Source of the DNA: Mogibacterium sp.
GTDB taxonomy: Bacteria; Bacillota; Clostridia; Peptostreptococcales; Anaerovoracaceae
Assembly (NCBI GenBank): GCA_017433975.1
Contig: JAFRGD010000034.1
Coordinates: forward strand, 1-49,182
Direction of reading: 5' to 3'
Length of the DNA stretch: 49,182 nt
The notes beneath the pieces were generated by a model. That model was not told the DNA's origin, did not search any database, and saw only the letters and a program-made list of their open reading frames with translations. Shown in pieces: positions 30,079 to 38,778 of the stretch. Numbering within the stretch: the first letter of the stretch is position 1; every line of letters starts with the position of its first letter. Made by a program: the position numbers and the translations under genes.

Positions 30079-30108
30079 TTAGGCAAATCCGCCGTTTCGT
30101 GGTACACT
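30079..30108 (+). promoter_or_regulatory. Promoter of rqcH, start codon at the transcription start
   Basis: TTAGGC (30079-30084), 18-bp spacer, TACACT (30103-30108) with TGG before it (TGn extension). Transcription would begin about 30114-30116, exactly at the ATG, and no ribosome-binding site is present, implying a leaderless mRNA. Confidence 0.55.
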
Positions 30109-30114
30109 GAATCC

Positions 30115-31977
30115 ATGGCATACGACGGAATCATCACTTACGGAATATCGCTCGAACTGGCGCGGACCCTGGTCCCGGGCAAGATTGAAAAAGTCTACCA
30201 GCCCGGCCCCGAGGAGCTGATCCTCCAGGTTCACGCCGCGGACGGGAACCACCGGCTGCTTCTCTCCTGCGGAAGCCAGTCCGCCAGGGCCTGCCTGACG
30301 GAGGAACGCTACCGCAACCCGGAGGAACCGCCGGCCTTTTGCATGCTCCTGCGCAAACACATCCAGAGCGGCCACATCACCGACATCCGCCAGAACGGCT
30401 CCGAGCGCATCATCGAGATCGACATCGAGACGGTGTCCGAGCTCGGCTTTCGCGTGTCCAAGCGGCTGATCATCGAGATCATGGGCAAGCACAGTAACAT
30501 CGTGCTCCTCGACATCGCGTCCGGCAAAGTCATCGACAGCATCAAGCGGATTTCCATCGACGTGAACCGGTACCGGCAGCTCCTCCCGGGCGTGATCTAT
30601 CAGTATCCGCCGGCGCAGGACCGCCTGCCGTTCAAGGCCGTGGCCACCGACGAAGACATCCTGCGGGGCGAACAGGTCGGGAAGCTCACCCGGGCGAACC
30701 TCCTCGCGGATCCAAAATACCTGATGAACAAGATCGCCGGCATTTCCCCGGGGCTCGCGCGCGAACTCGCGGCGCATCCGTCCCCGGCGGCCCGGCTCCG
30801 CGAAGCGATCGCCGACGCGGAACGCGCAGCGGCTGGCGTCGCAAACGACGAACCGCCGATCTCCGTCGAGACATCTGACGCCCAGACTTCTGTAACCAAG
30901 GCAGCTGCCGTTGAGCCGGCGCTTCGCGTCTACCTCGACGCGGCGGGGTCCCCGGTCGAGTTCCACATCACGCGCCTCAGCGAATACGCGGCGGACGACG
31001 ACCCGGCCTGCATGACGTTTGAAACCGTCTCCGCCGGCGTGGAGTACTTCTATCAGAACCGCGAGCGGACCAACACGGTCAAAATGCGCTCCCAGCCGCT
31101 CCTCAAGAGCATCCGCACGCACATCGAGAAAGCCCAGCTCAAGAAACAACGCATCCAGGAGGACATCCTCCGCGCGGAAGATGCCGACAAATATCGCCTC
31201 TACGGGGAGCTCCTCACGGCCAGCCTGCACCTCGTCACGCCGGGCGCCCGCTCCGTGACCGTCACCAACTATTATACCGGCGAGCCGTTCGAGATTCCGC
31301 TCGACGAGAAACTGTCCGGCGCCAAAAACGCGCAGCATTACTATAAACTTTATGCGAAGAGCCGCAACGCGCTCAAGGAAAAGGCCGGCCAGCTCGCCGA
31401 CACCGAGGCCGACATCACTTATCTCGAGTCCGTGCTCCAGAGCGCGGAGGCAGCGACGACCGAAGAGTCCCTCGACGCAATCCGGGACGAGCTCGTCGAC
31501 ACCGGCTTCCTGCGGAGCCGCTCCTCCCGCGTCGCGGAGCGCGCCATCGCCAAGGCCGCAAAGCGCGGAAGCGGTTCCCGCAACACTCGCGGCGGCCGGC
31601 GCGGCCCAAAGCCGGACCCGATCAAATATACCGTCTCCGACGGCAGCACCGTCTACGTCGGCCGGAACAACACCGACAACGACTACCTCACCACGCGCTT
31701 CGCGGACCGCGGCGACCTCTGGTTCCACACCAAGGACATCCCGGGCTCGCACGTCATCCTGCCGATGGGCCGCCGCCAGGTCGAAGACCTCCCGCCGGAC
31801 CTCCTCTACGAGGTCGCGGCCATCGCCGCTTACCACAGCAAGGCGCAAGGCTCCGAGAACGTGCCCGTCGACTTCACCTACGTCAAATACGTAAAAAAAC
31901 CGGGCGGCGCCCGGCCTGGAATGGTGATCTTCACCCACAATACAACCGTTTACGTCAACCCGGCGCTCCCGAGATAA
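30115..31977 (+). CDS. rqcH: Rqc2 homologue RqcH (NFACT protein)
   Basis: A 620-residue NFACT-family protein. In Bacillus, RqcH binds stalled 50S subunits carrying peptidyl-tRNA and recruits tRNA-Ala to add C-terminal Ala tails that mark the nascent chain for degradation. The NFACT-N part opens with MAYDGIITYGISLELARTL, and MGKHSNIVLLD is typical. A helix-hairpin-helix (GISPGLARELA) and a long coiled-coil (around 330-480) follow, then NFACT-R (VYVGRNNTDNDYLTTRFA, DLWFHTKDIPGSHVIL, AAYHSKAQGSENVPVD). Older annotation calls these fibronectin-binding proteins. The frame extends 66 bp upstream but ATG 30115 matches the family start. A terminator overlaps its stop codon. Confidence 0.95.
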   Translation: MAYDGIITYGISLELARTLVPGKIEKVYQPGPEELILQVHAADGNHRLLLSCGSQSARACLTEERYRNPEEPPAFCMLLRKHIQSGHITDIRQNGSERIIEIDIETVSELGFRVSKRLIIEIMGKHSNIVLLDIASGKVIDSIKRISIDVNRYRQLLPGVIYQYPPAQDRLPFKAVATDEDILRGEQVGKLTRANLLADPKYLMNKIAGISPGLARELAAHPSPAARLREAIADAERAAAGVANDEPPISVETSDAQTSVTKAAAVEPALRVYLDAAGSPVEFHITRLSEYAADDDPACMTFETVSAGVEYFYQNRERTNTVKMRSQPLLKSIRTHIEKAQLKKQRIQEDILRAEDADKYRLYGELLTASLHLVTPGARSVTVTNYYTGEPFEIPLDEKLSGAKNAQHYYKLYAKSRNALKEKAGQLADTEADITYLESVLQSAEAATTEESLDAIRDELVDTGFLRSRSSRVAERAIAKAAKRGSGSRNTRGGRRGPKPDPIKYTVSDGSTVYVGRNNTDNDYLTTRFADRGDLWFHTKDIPGSHVILPMGRRQVEDLPPDLLYEVAAIAAYHSKAQGSENVPVDFTYVKYVKKPGGARPGMVIFTHNTTVYVNPALPR

Positions 31978-31992
31978 CGGGAGCGTTTTTTT
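31964..31992 (+). terminator. Terminator of rqcH
   Basis: CGCTCCCG / CGGGAGCG with a 6-nt loop holding the stop codon TAA, followed by seven T. It does not carry a T-run in the opposite direction, so it does not clearly end the converging rluD transcript. Confidence 0.9.
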
Positions 31993-32010
31993 ATTATCTT
32001 TCCAAAAGAA

Positions 32011-33045
32011 CTATTCCTGACACCGCGCGAGTACCGCCTGGAAGTACTCCGGCAGCTCGCTGTTGAACTCCATATACTCGCCCGTCCGCGGGTGCCGGAA
32101 GCCGAGCGTCTTTGCGTGGAGGATCTGGCCGCCGGTCATGGCGCCGGCACCGCGGTCGTTCTGCTGGCCAGCATCGGCAACGTCCAGTCCCGGGATCCCG
32201 GTGAGGCGGACCGGCTGGCGGCGAGCGCCGTAGAGCTGGTCCCCGACCAGCGGGTGCTTGATGTAAGCCATGTGCACGCGGATCTGGTGCGTCCGGCCGG
32301 TCTCGAGCCGCGCCGCGACGAGGGTGCACTTCCCGAAGCGCTCCAGCACGCGGATGTGCGTGATTGCCTCTTTGGCGCCGGAGCCGTAGACCGCACGCCG
32401 CAGACGGTTCCGCGGGTCGCGGCCGATCGGCGCGTCGACCGTCAGTTCATCTTCTTTGATATTGTCGCAGCAAAGCGCCCAGTACTCGCGCGTCACCGTG
32501 TGCGCTTCGAGCTGGGCCGCAAGTGACTCGTGCGCCGCGTCGTCCTTTGCAATCATGAGGAGGCCGCTCGTGTCCTTGTCGATCCGGTGTACGATGCCCG
32601 GCCGCGCCACGCCGTTGATCGACGAGAGGCTGCCGCCGCAGTGGTACATGACCGCGTTCACCAGCGTCCCGGAGGCGTTCCCCGGGCCCGGGTGCACGAC
32701 CATGCCGCGCGGCTTGTTGATCACCAGCACCGCGTCGTCTTCGTAGACGATGTCGAGCGGAATGTCCTCCAGCGTGACGTCCAGCGGAACCGGTGCCGGA
32801 ACGAGGACCGTGACCTCGTCTCCCGCCGCGAGACGGTCGTTCTTTTTGGAAGCCGGCTGACCGTTGACCAGCACGCTGCCGCGGGCGATCAATTGCTCCG
32901 CGTAGTTCCGCGAAACGCCCTCCCCCTCAAATTGCAGCGCAATAAAACGATCGAGCCGCACGCCGGCGCAGTCCGCTCCGGCGACAGCTCGCAGTTCGTT
33001 CACATATTCTTCGTTCGTGTACTCGTCGATCGTATCAGTTGCCAT
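32011..33045 (-). CDS. rluD: RluD-family 23S rRNA pseudouridine synthase
   Basis: A 344-residue RluA-family pseudouridine synthase. An S4 RNA-binding domain (about 28-85, RLDRFIAL, VLVNGQPASKKNDRLAAGDEV) precedes the catalytic domain with IVHRIDKDTSGLLM (catalytic Asp156), ARLETGRTHQIRVHMAYIKHPLVGD and ILHAKTLGFRHP. The YlyB/RluD branch next to lspA is standard in Firmicutes, and here the start overlaps the lspA stop by 11 bp. The extra insert around 280-300 (DVADAGQQNDRGAGAM) before the last motif is longer than usual. Confidence 0.93.
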   Translation of the reverse strand: MATDTIDEYTNEEYVNELRAVAGADCAGVRLDRFIALQFEGEGVSRNYAEQLIARGSVLVNGQPASKKNDRLAAGDEVTVLVPAPVPLDVTLEDIPLDIVYEDDAVLVINKPRGMVVHPGPGNASGTLVNAVMYHCGGSLSSINGVARPGIVHRIDKDTSGLLMIAKDDAAHESLAAQLEAHTVTREYWALCCDNIKEDELTVDAPIGRDPRNRLRRAVYGSGAKEAITHIRVLERFGKCTLVAARLETGRTHQIRVHMAYIKHPLVGDQLYGARRQPVRLTGIPGLDVADAGQQNDRGAGAMTGGQILHAKTLGFRHPRTGEYMEFNSELPEYFQAVLARCQE

Positions 33046-33553
33046 CTTTCTCCTTGCGGCCGTCTATGAACAATACCCACACGAACAGCAGGGCGCACCC
33101 GCACGTCACCGCGATGTCCGCGACGTTAAATACCGGGAAGACCCGGAAGTCGATCATGTCCACGACAAAGCCCTGCGCGAGCCGGTCGATCATGTTCCCG
33201 ATGCCGCCGCCGATGACCATCGCCATGCAGATCATCGGGCAGGTTTGTTTCGCTTTGTAAAAGCGGTACATCGCATACCCGCACACCACGATCAGCACCG
33301 CCGGCAACAGGACCGTCATGACTTTGGAATCACGGAACATGCTGAACGCAGCACCTGTATTCTGCACATAGGTGATGTGAAAGACGTTCGGAATCACCGG
33401 ATGAGACTCCCCTACCGTGAACGTCGTGCGGATGATGGATTTGACCCACTGATCCGCGGCGATGATGAAAGCGATCAGGACGAAAGCGATCAGGAAGGAA
33501 GGGTTCCGGTGATTGTCCGTTCTCTTGGCGTGCTTGGCTGCCGGTTCTGCCAT
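33035..33553 (-). CDS. lspA: Lipoprotein signal peptidase (signal peptidase II)
   Basis: A 172-residue, four-membrane-segment aspartyl peptidase that removes lipoprotein signal peptides after lipidation. Catalytic motifs GNMIDR and FNVADIAV carry the two Asp; NTGAAFSMF is also conserved. It would process the chagasin-like lipoprotein of this window. It follows divIVA by 17 bp. Confidence 0.95.
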   Translation of the reverse strand: MAEPAAKHAKRTDNHRNPSFLIAFVLIAFIIAADQWVKSIIRTTFTVGESHPVIPNVFHITYVQNTGAAFSMFRDSKVMTVLLPAVLIVVCGYAMYRFYKAKQTCPMICMAMVIGGGIGNMIDRLAQGFVVDMIDFRVFPVFNVADIAVTCGCALLFVWVLFIDGRKEKDGN

Positions 33554-33569
33554 GTCGACGTGTCAGAAA

Positions 33570-34238
33570 TTACTTGAGGATGATCGTATCGTCGATGCGG
33601 CCCTTGTCCTCCGCCAGCGTCTTGAGGCTCTCGGCGAGGTCAGCTACGGTAGCCTGCTGTGGGTCTGCAGCGGTCTCCACCTCGTCCTTGACGACCAGCG
33701 TGTCGCGCGCCGTGATGTCTTCTTTCTTTGGCGCGATCGCCGTGAATTCCTTCTCGATCTCCGGGATGTCGCTGCGGTCCAGGGCCGAAAGCAGATCCGC
33801 GTCGTCGTCCGCAAGCGCTGCAAGCTCGCTCTCGAGCATCGCCTTGAGGTTCTTGCGGAGCTTGAGAACTTTGTTGGTCAGGAGCAGGTGCTCTTCGTTC
33901 AGTCTGCGGATGTTGGTCCGGGCTTCGAGCATCATGTTCTCAGCCTCGAGCTCGGCGTCTCTCATCATGAGTTCGGCTCTGCGCTCCGCGCTCGCGGAGA
34001 TGTCGCCCATGAGGCGCTTTGCGGTCTCGAGGGTCTCGAGCATGGCCGTATCGGACTTCTGCGACTCCTCGAGCTGCTTTTCGAGGAATTTGATCTTGTG
34101 CGCCATGTTGCGGTTGTCGCTCAGGAGCTTCTCGTAATCGACACTGATGAGGTCCAGAAACTCATCCACTTCTCTGGAATTGTATCCTCTCTTGTCACGG
34201 GTGAATTCTTTCTTCTCGATATCAAGTGGCAGAATCAT
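33570..34238 (-). CDS. divIVA: DivIVA cell-division/polarity protein
   Basis: A 222-residue coiled-coil protein. The N-terminal membrane-curvature domain reads LPLDIEKKEFTRDKRGYNSREVDEFLDLI, then coiled coils run from about 30 to 130, and an acidic, less ordered tail ends the protein. DivIVA marks septa and poles and recruits division and wall proteins. It sits in the conserved sepF-yggT-divIVA order. Confidence 0.94.
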   Translation of the reverse strand: MILPLDIEKKEFTRDKRGYNSREVDEFLDLISVDYEKLLSDNRNMAHKIKFLEKQLEESQKSDTAMLETLETAKRLMGDISASAERRAELMMRDAELEAENMMLEARTNIRRLNEEHLLLTNKVLKLRKNLKAMLESELAALADDDADLLSALDRSDIPEIEKEFTAIAPKKEDITARDTLVVKDEVETAADPQQATVADLAESLKTLAEDKGRIDDTIILK

Positions 34239-34265
34239 AACTAACGTACCTCTTCCTTTCTTAAG

Positions 34266-34547
34266 TTAAAGTATGATGTAAATCAAACGAATGAGCAGCC
34301 GCGCGACGAATTCGACCAGCAGCATGGAAACCAGGATGGAAAAGTCCATCGGTCCAGTGTTGATGCGGGACATGAACCGCCGCACCGGTTCGACGATCGG
34401 CGCGGTCAGATTGCTCAGCAGCCTGTAAAGCTGCGCAACCGGAGAATTATAATCGCGCACAAACCAGCTGAGCAGCGCCTGAACGAACATGCATGTCGTA
34501 ATCAGGTTGGCAAACCAGGCGATCGCCCTTACCAGAACCGATACCAT
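34266..34547 (-). CDS. YggT family membrane protein
   Basis: A 93-residue protein with two hydrophobic stretches and the family motif LTAPIVEPVRRFM between them. YggT proteins sit beside sepF in Firmicutes and Cyanobacteria and are linked to division or plastid-type membrane organisation; function is not settled. Its start is 3 bp after the sepF stop. Confidence 0.92.
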   Translation of the reverse strand: MVSVLVRAIAWFANLITTCMFVQALLSWFVRDYNSPVAQLYRLLSNLTAPIVEPVRRFMSRINTGPMDFSILVSMLLVEFVARLLIRLIYIIL

Positions 34548-34550
34548 GTG

Positions 34551-35096
34551 CTACCCCCAAGGATTGTTCTTTTTGGTATTATTATATCCCGCGGACTCCT
34601 GCGGTTCGGTGCGGTTCAGCTTGGCTGCGATATCGACGTTGGCAGGCGCAAAGATGAAGATGTTGGATGTGATCCTCTGCACGTTGCCGTTGAGCGCGTA
34701 CGTTGCACCGCTCAGGAAGTCGAACATCTTGCGCGCGAGGTCCGTCTCGACCTTCTCCAGATTGATGATGACCGGCTTCCTCGATTTGAGGTTGTCGACC
34801 AGTTTGGTGCACTCATCAAAGCTCTTCGGCTCGATGACGAGCATCTTAAACGGGCCGGAACCGTTCATCGAATAGCTCCTGCTCTGCGTAGCGTCTCTTG
34901 ACACCACCGACTCGACATCGCTGAAGTTGCTCGGCGCCGGAATGTTATAGTTCGCCGGCTGACTCGTCTGCGCTGCCGCAGCCGCCTCGCTCTTGCGCAG
35001 TGCGGCTTTTTCCGCCTGGATCTCTTCCGGAGTGATTTCCTCTTCCGGTTCCTCTCCGATTCCCAGCATCGACCGTACCGTGTCTCCAAAACCCAT
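34551..35096 (-). CDS. sepF: Cell division protein SepF
   Basis: A 181-residue FtsZ-membrane linker. The N-terminal amphipathic helix (MGFGDTVRSMLGI) binds membrane; an acidic linker (17-85) leads to the core domain (90-175) with PFKMLVIEPKSFDECTKLVDNLKSRKPVIINLE, LARKMFDFLSGATYAL and IFIFAPANVDI. The strong GGAGG ribosome-binding site supports ATG 35096. Confidence 0.95.
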   Translation of the reverse strand: MGFGDTVRSMLGIGEEPEEEITPEEIQAEKAALRKSEAAAAAQTSQPANYNIPAPSNFSDVESVVSRDATQSRSYSMNGSGPFKMLVIEPKSFDECTKLVDNLKSRKPVIINLEKVETDLARKMFDFLSGATYALNGNVQRITSNIFIFAPANVDIAAKLNRTEPQESAGYNNTKKNNPWG

Positions 35097-35156
35097 GTTT
35101 TCTTCCTCCGTTTCTATGATTTTGTATTTACAAGCAAAAGGCCATTATTTACTCAG

Positions 35157-35855
35157 TTATCTATAGTTCCGCGGTCCGAAGATCGAACTGCCGACCCGCA
35201 CCATGGTCGAGCCCTCCTCGATCGCGACCTCGAAGTCTCCCGACATGCCCATGGAAAGCGTATCGATGACCGCGCGGTCCGCCGGAAGGCCGAGTTCCTG
35301 CAGTTGGCGGAACAGCCCGGCTGCCTCGCGGAAGTACGGCCGCGCCTCCTCCGGGTCCTCCGAAAGCGGCGGGATGCACATGATCCCGCGGATCCAGATG
35401 TGTCCGCACTCGTCCGCGATTCCGCGCGCGAGCTCGAACAGCTCGCTACCGGCGATGCCGGACTTGGTCTCCTCCATCGCGGAGTTGATCTCGATGAGGA
35501 TGTCCATGACAAGGCCTGCATTGGCGGCGCGTTTCTCGATCTCGCGTGCGAGGTGCATCGAGTCGACCGACTGGATCATCGCGACCTTGTCGATGACGGA
35601 CTTCACCTTGTTCGTCTGCAGGTGGCCGATCAGGTGCCATGTCACCGGGGCGACGTCCTGGTATTTCTCGAGAATCTCCTGGACGCGGTTCTCTCCGACG
35701 ACCGTCGCGCCAGCCGCGACCGCTTCGTTGATCTCGGCCGCCCCGTGCGTCTTGGTGACCGCAACGAGGGTGACGTCCTCCGGACGCCGTCCGGACCGGA
35801 CCGCCGCCGCAGCGACCCTGTCCGCGATTCTCTGATAATTCTCAGCGATACTCAT
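35157..35855 (-). CDS. YggS family PLP homeostasis protein
   Basis: A 232-residue PLP-binding barrel protein (YggS/YlmE/PLPBP) that buffers PLP rather than catalysing a known reaction. LVAVTKTHGAAEINEAVAAG (PLP Lys in VTKT), VGENRVQEILEK, WHLIGHLQTNKVK and LSMGMSGDFEVAIEEGSTMVRVGSSIFG are the family motifs. It lies between the HlyD-like gene (20 bp) and sepF (60 bp), as in many Firmicutes. Confidence 0.94.
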   Translation of the reverse strand: MSIAENYQRIADRVAAAAVRSGRRPEDVTLVAVTKTHGAAEINEAVAAGATVVGENRVQEILEKYQDVAPVTWHLIGHLQTNKVKSVIDKVAMIQSVDSMHLAREIEKRAANAGLVMDILIEINSAMEETKSGIAGSELFELARGIADECGHIWIRGIMCIPPLSEDPEEARPYFREAAGLFRQLQELGLPADRAVIDTLSMGMSGDFEVAIEEGSTMVRVGSSIFGPRNYR

Positions 35856-35875
35856 TTCCTGACCTGCACTAAAGT

Positions 35876-36895
35876 TTATTTATACTTGTCGTTTACGTTG
35901 ACCGCCGCCGCAACGTCCTCTTCGGTCGGATTGCTGACGACCTCGTCGTAGGTCTTGACCGTCTCGACGAACTCCATGTTGTCATCCATGAAGAAGTCGG
36001 AATAGACCGCGGCTTCCTTGCCGTTATCCGCCTTGATCCGGATCGGTTTGAACTGGTTGTCGCCGACCTTGTCGCGGACCAGGACGCCCTTGACGCCGTC
36101 CTTCTCGACGATGCTGCTGCTCCGCAGGATGATTCCGTCCGCCTCGGCCGTGATGATGCCGACCTCGATCTTGCGCTCGTTCATCAGCTTGGTGTGGAAC
36201 GTATTGGTGCTCGCCTCGACGCGCGTGATCTCATTGCCGACCTTGACGGTGACGATGCGGCCGTCGAGCCGCTCCCCGTCGATGGTCAGCGTGACGTAGT
36301 CGCCCTCCTCAAACGGCAACGGTTCCTCATTGCTGAACCAGAAAAGCAGGTGCCAGTTCCCGTTGCCCGCGATGCGGAACACCGGCTCGCCCACCGCGCA
36401 CCGGCCGGACTGCACCTCCATCTGGTGATAGCCGTCCATGGACTCCGCGGTCGTCCGGTTGACGTTGTCGATGTTGCTGACGGAGAAGACGTTCTCGAGG
36501 CCGTCGATCTGGTAACTGACGTAACCCGATTTGTCCGCGACGCCGTTCTGCGCGACCGTCGTTCCGCGCGGTCCGAGCCGGTCCAGAATCTCCTCGTATT
36601 TGTTCTCCATCCCCTCGCGGCCGTTTCCGGACAACTCGACGATTCTCGACTTGCCCTTGACCAGTTTGCCCTCCGGAACGAGCCGGTTGATGGTGCCGGC
36701 CACGTCCGCTGTGTAGACCTTGTCGTTGCGGAAGACGTACGCCTCGACGCTCGTCGAAACCACGACGCTCCCGTGCTTTGCGACGTAGGTCGCGTCAAAA
36801 AGGCCCAGTACACTCGGCACGACATAGATCAGGACGGCGCACACGGCAAGCGCTATTACATATATGATAAGGATTGGCCAACGTCTCTTTCTCAT
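35876..36895 (-). CDS. HlyD-like membrane adaptor protein
   Basis: A 339-residue protein with one N-terminal membrane segment (about 7-29) and an extracytoplasmic part built of beta strands like a membrane-fusion adaptor: a barrel-sandwich start (VEAYVFRNDKVYTADVAGTINRLVPEGKLVKGKSRIVEL) and a beta-barrel part (DGIILRSSSIVEKDGVKGVLVRD, FKPIRI). It matches the HlyD-family proteins often found upstream of yggS-sepF in Clostridia, which lack an accompanying ABC exporter. The function is unknown; position suggests envelope or division. ATG 36895 has AGAGGTG before it; a longer frame upstream covers the promoter and is rejected. Confidence 0.82.
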   Translation of the reverse strand: MRKRRWPILIIYVIALAVCAVLIYVVPSVLGLFDATYVAKHGSVVVSTSVEAYVFRNDKVYTADVAGTINRLVPEGKLVKGKSRIVELSGNGREGMENKYEEILDRLGPRGTTVAQNGVADKSGYVSYQIDGLENVFSVSNIDNVNRTTAESMDGYHQMEVQSGRCAVGEPVFRIAGNGNWHLLFWFSNEEPLPFEEGDYVTLTIDGERLDGRIVTVKVGNEITRVEASTNTFHTKLMNERKIEVGIITAEADGIILRSSSIVEKDGVKGVLVRDKVGDNQFKPIRIKADNGKEAAVYSDFFMDDNMEFVETVKTYDEVVSNPTEEDVAAAVNVNDKYK

Positions 36896-36914
36896 GTGCA
36901 CCTCTATCCGATTT

Positions 36915-36943
36915 ATTTTACAATAAAAGGCGGTATAATACAA
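36915..36943 (-). promoter_or_regulatory. Promoter of the hlyD-like/yggS/sepF/divIVA operon
   Basis: On the minus strand TTGTAT, 17-bp spacer, TAAAAT directly upstream of the HlyD-like gene. All seven genes to rluD lie within 60 bp of each other or overlap, so this promoter can serve the whole cluster. Confidence 0.7.
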
Positions 36944-37021
36944 CATCTATTTACAGATTATTGTATCATACCGCTTATTTTGTGGTTCTTAAGAATTGAT
37001 GAAAATTGGGAAAAAGTCGCT

Positions 37022-37936
37022 TCACATGGTCTGCAGACCTTCGCGCCGGTCCTCCAGATTCGGCTCGTACGGCTCGTCCCCGAACCGCACCGTGAAGCCG
37101 TTTCCGTTGACTTCGCTGACGTTGGAAATCGTGATGAAGGCCTTGTCGTCGATGGCGAGCGCAGCCCGCTTGATGCGGTTCAGGCTCCGGCTCGCGGCCA
37201 CGCAATAGACGACGTCCATCGCCTCCCGCAGGTACCCGCTGACCGACTGCAGGATCGTCGTCCCGTACCCCATCTGCAACAGTTTTTCGTTGATCTCATC
37301 GCTCTTTTTGCTGAAGACCATGATCTGCACGCCGCCCTGGTCCATGATGAGAATCTTGTTCATGACCATCGTGTAGAGGAGCGCGTACAGGATGCCGAGG
37401 ATCACGCCGTTGGTCGCTGTAATCGGGAGCTGGATCAGGAAGATGCACACGTCGATCGCGTACATCACCGGCGCGACCTTCCAGCCCAGTTTGCGGTGCA
37501 GGATGAGCGGCGGAACGTCGATGCCGCCCGTCGACCCGCCGGTCCGGAGCACCAGGCCCATGCCGACGCCGTCGATGATGCCGGCGCAGACCGCCGCGAG
37601 CAGCGGGTCTTCGACCAGATGCTGCAGAGCTGCAGCCTGCTGGAACAGGCTGAGGAAAAACGGATACGTGAACGTTCCGATGACGATCGACGCGGCGAAT
37701 TTCTTTCCCAGGATCAGCGCCCCGATGACAAACAGAGTGATGTTAAGGATATATACAGTCCCGGAAATGCTGAAGCCCGTGTAGTGGTTGACCATGCGCC
37801 CGACGCCGGCGAGGCCCGAGACGACCATGTTGTACGGTAGCGCAAAACACGCCACAGCAAAAGCGCTCAGCGCGTTGCCGAGCACTACTTGAAATATGTC
37901 GAGTGCTAACTTCTGTGACTTCGACAGATGCAGCAT
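37022..37936 (-). CDS. YitT family membrane protein
   Basis: A 304-residue protein with five or six N-terminal membrane segments (DUF161-type, GLAGVGRMVNHYTGFSISGTVYIL, GGSTGGIDVPPLIL) and a C-terminal cytoplasmic DUF2179 domain (about 220-290, IMVFSKKSDEINEKLL, MDVVYCVAASRSLNRIKRAALAIDDKAFITISNVSEV). These proteins are widespread in Firmicutes; transport is suspected but substrates are unknown. It lies where rplS often lies after trmD, beyond a terminator. Confidence 0.92.
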   Translation of the reverse strand: MLHLSKSQKLALDIFQVVLGNALSAFAVACFALPYNMVVSGLAGVGRMVNHYTGFSISGTVYILNITLFVIGALILGKKFAASIVIGTFTYPFFLSLFQQAAALQHLVEDPLLAAVCAGIIDGVGMGLVLRTGGSTGGIDVPPLILHRKLGWKVAPVMYAIDVCIFLIQLPITATNGVILGILYALLYTMVMNKILIMDQGGVQIMVFSKKSDEINEKLLQMGYGTTILQSVSGYLREAMDVVYCVAASRSLNRIKRAALAIDDKAFITISNVSEVNGNGFTVRFGDEPYEPNLEDRREGLQTM

Positions 37937-37957
37937 GTCATTCCTCCAAACTGTCAG

Positions 37958-37992
37958 AAAAGGTGAGAAACGGAACCGTCTCCGTTTTCACC
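37958..37992 (-). terminator. Terminator after trmD
   Basis: On the minus strand GGTGAAAACGGA pairs with TCCGTTTCTCACC (one bulge) and is followed by TTTTCT. It separates the ylxM-trmD operon from the YitT gene, whose ribosome-binding site comes just after the T-run. Confidence 0.75.
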
Positions 37993-37995
37993 ACG

Positions 37996-38772
37996 TCAAA
38001 TATCTGTGTCCTCAGCGCCACTCTCGGTGTCGCATTCGTCACGGGTGACGCGTTCAAAGATCCGGCGCTCCGCCTTTGACAGCTTTCGTCCCTGGAGCTC
38101 CTCGAGGTACTGCTCAAAGAGGTCCGGGCGGCGCTCCTTGGTCAGCCGGAGCGACTGCTCGAAGCGCCAGAGGGCGATCTCCTGGTGGTTGCCCGAAAGC
38201 AGCACGTCCGGCACGGCGAGGCCGTCCGTCTCGCGCGGCTTGGTGTACTGCGGGTACTCGAGCAGGCCGGAGTAAATCGACTCTTCCAGGACGGACGCTT
38301 CACTCGAAAGGACCCCCGGGATGAACCGGGAGACCGCGTCCGCGAGCACCATCGCGGGCAGCTCTCCGCCGGTCAGAACGTAGTCCCCGATGGACACCTC
38401 CTCGGCGGAGAGCAGGGCGAGCGCGCGCTCGTCCACGCCCTCATAGTGACCGCACAGGATCGTGAACTCGCGCTCGCCCGCAAGCGCAGCGACGAGTTCG
38501 CCCGTGAGCTTGCGCCCGCGCGGCGACATGTAAATCACGCGGCCGCCGAAGCCGTTCTGCCGGTAGCAGTCCAGAATCGGCTGCACCTGCATGACCATGC
38601 CCTGGCCGCCGCCGAACGGCGTGTCGTCCACGCGGTTGTGCCGGTCCGTGGTGTAGTCCCGGATGTTCACGATATTGAATTCAATCAGTCCCCGCTCCGC
38701 CGCGCGCCCGATCATGCTGGCCGTAAGCGGCGCGAACATCTCCGGGAACAGTGTCATGATGTTGATCTTCAT
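37996..38772 (-). CDS. trmD: tRNA (guanine37-N1)-methyltransferase TrmD
   Basis: A 258-residue SPOUT methyltransferase making m1G37, which prevents frameshifting at proline and some other codons. MKINIMTLFPEMF, DDTPFGGGQGMVM, LCGHYEGVDERAL, EVSIGDYVLTGGELPAMVLADAVSRFIPGVL form the trefoil-knot SAM site; the C-terminal GLLEYPQYTKPRE and LLSGNHQEIALWR bind tRNA. Six bp after rimM. Confidence 0.97.
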   Translation of the reverse strand: MKINIMTLFPEMFAPLTASMIGRAAERGLIEFNIVNIRDYTTDRHNRVDDTPFGGGQGMVMQVQPILDCYRQNGFGGRVIYMSPRGRKLTGELVAALAGEREFTILCGHYEGVDERALALLSAEEVSIGDYVLTGGELPAMVLADAVSRFIPGVLSSEASVLEESIYSGLLEYPQYTKPRETDGLAVPDVLLSGNHQEIALWRFEQSLRLTKERRPDLFEQYLEELQGRKLSKAERRIFERVTRDECDTESGAEDTDI

Positions 38773-38778
38773 GTGCCT

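Noticed and set aside
30079..31938. 619-codon minus-strand frame opposite rqcH
   Set aside because: Shadow of the NFACT gene; low-complexity Val/Asp/Arg composition, no domain.
30115..31977. Fibronectin-binding adhesin
   Set aside because: Old annotation of NFACT proteins; there is no signal peptide and NFACT-N/-R domains point to RqcH.
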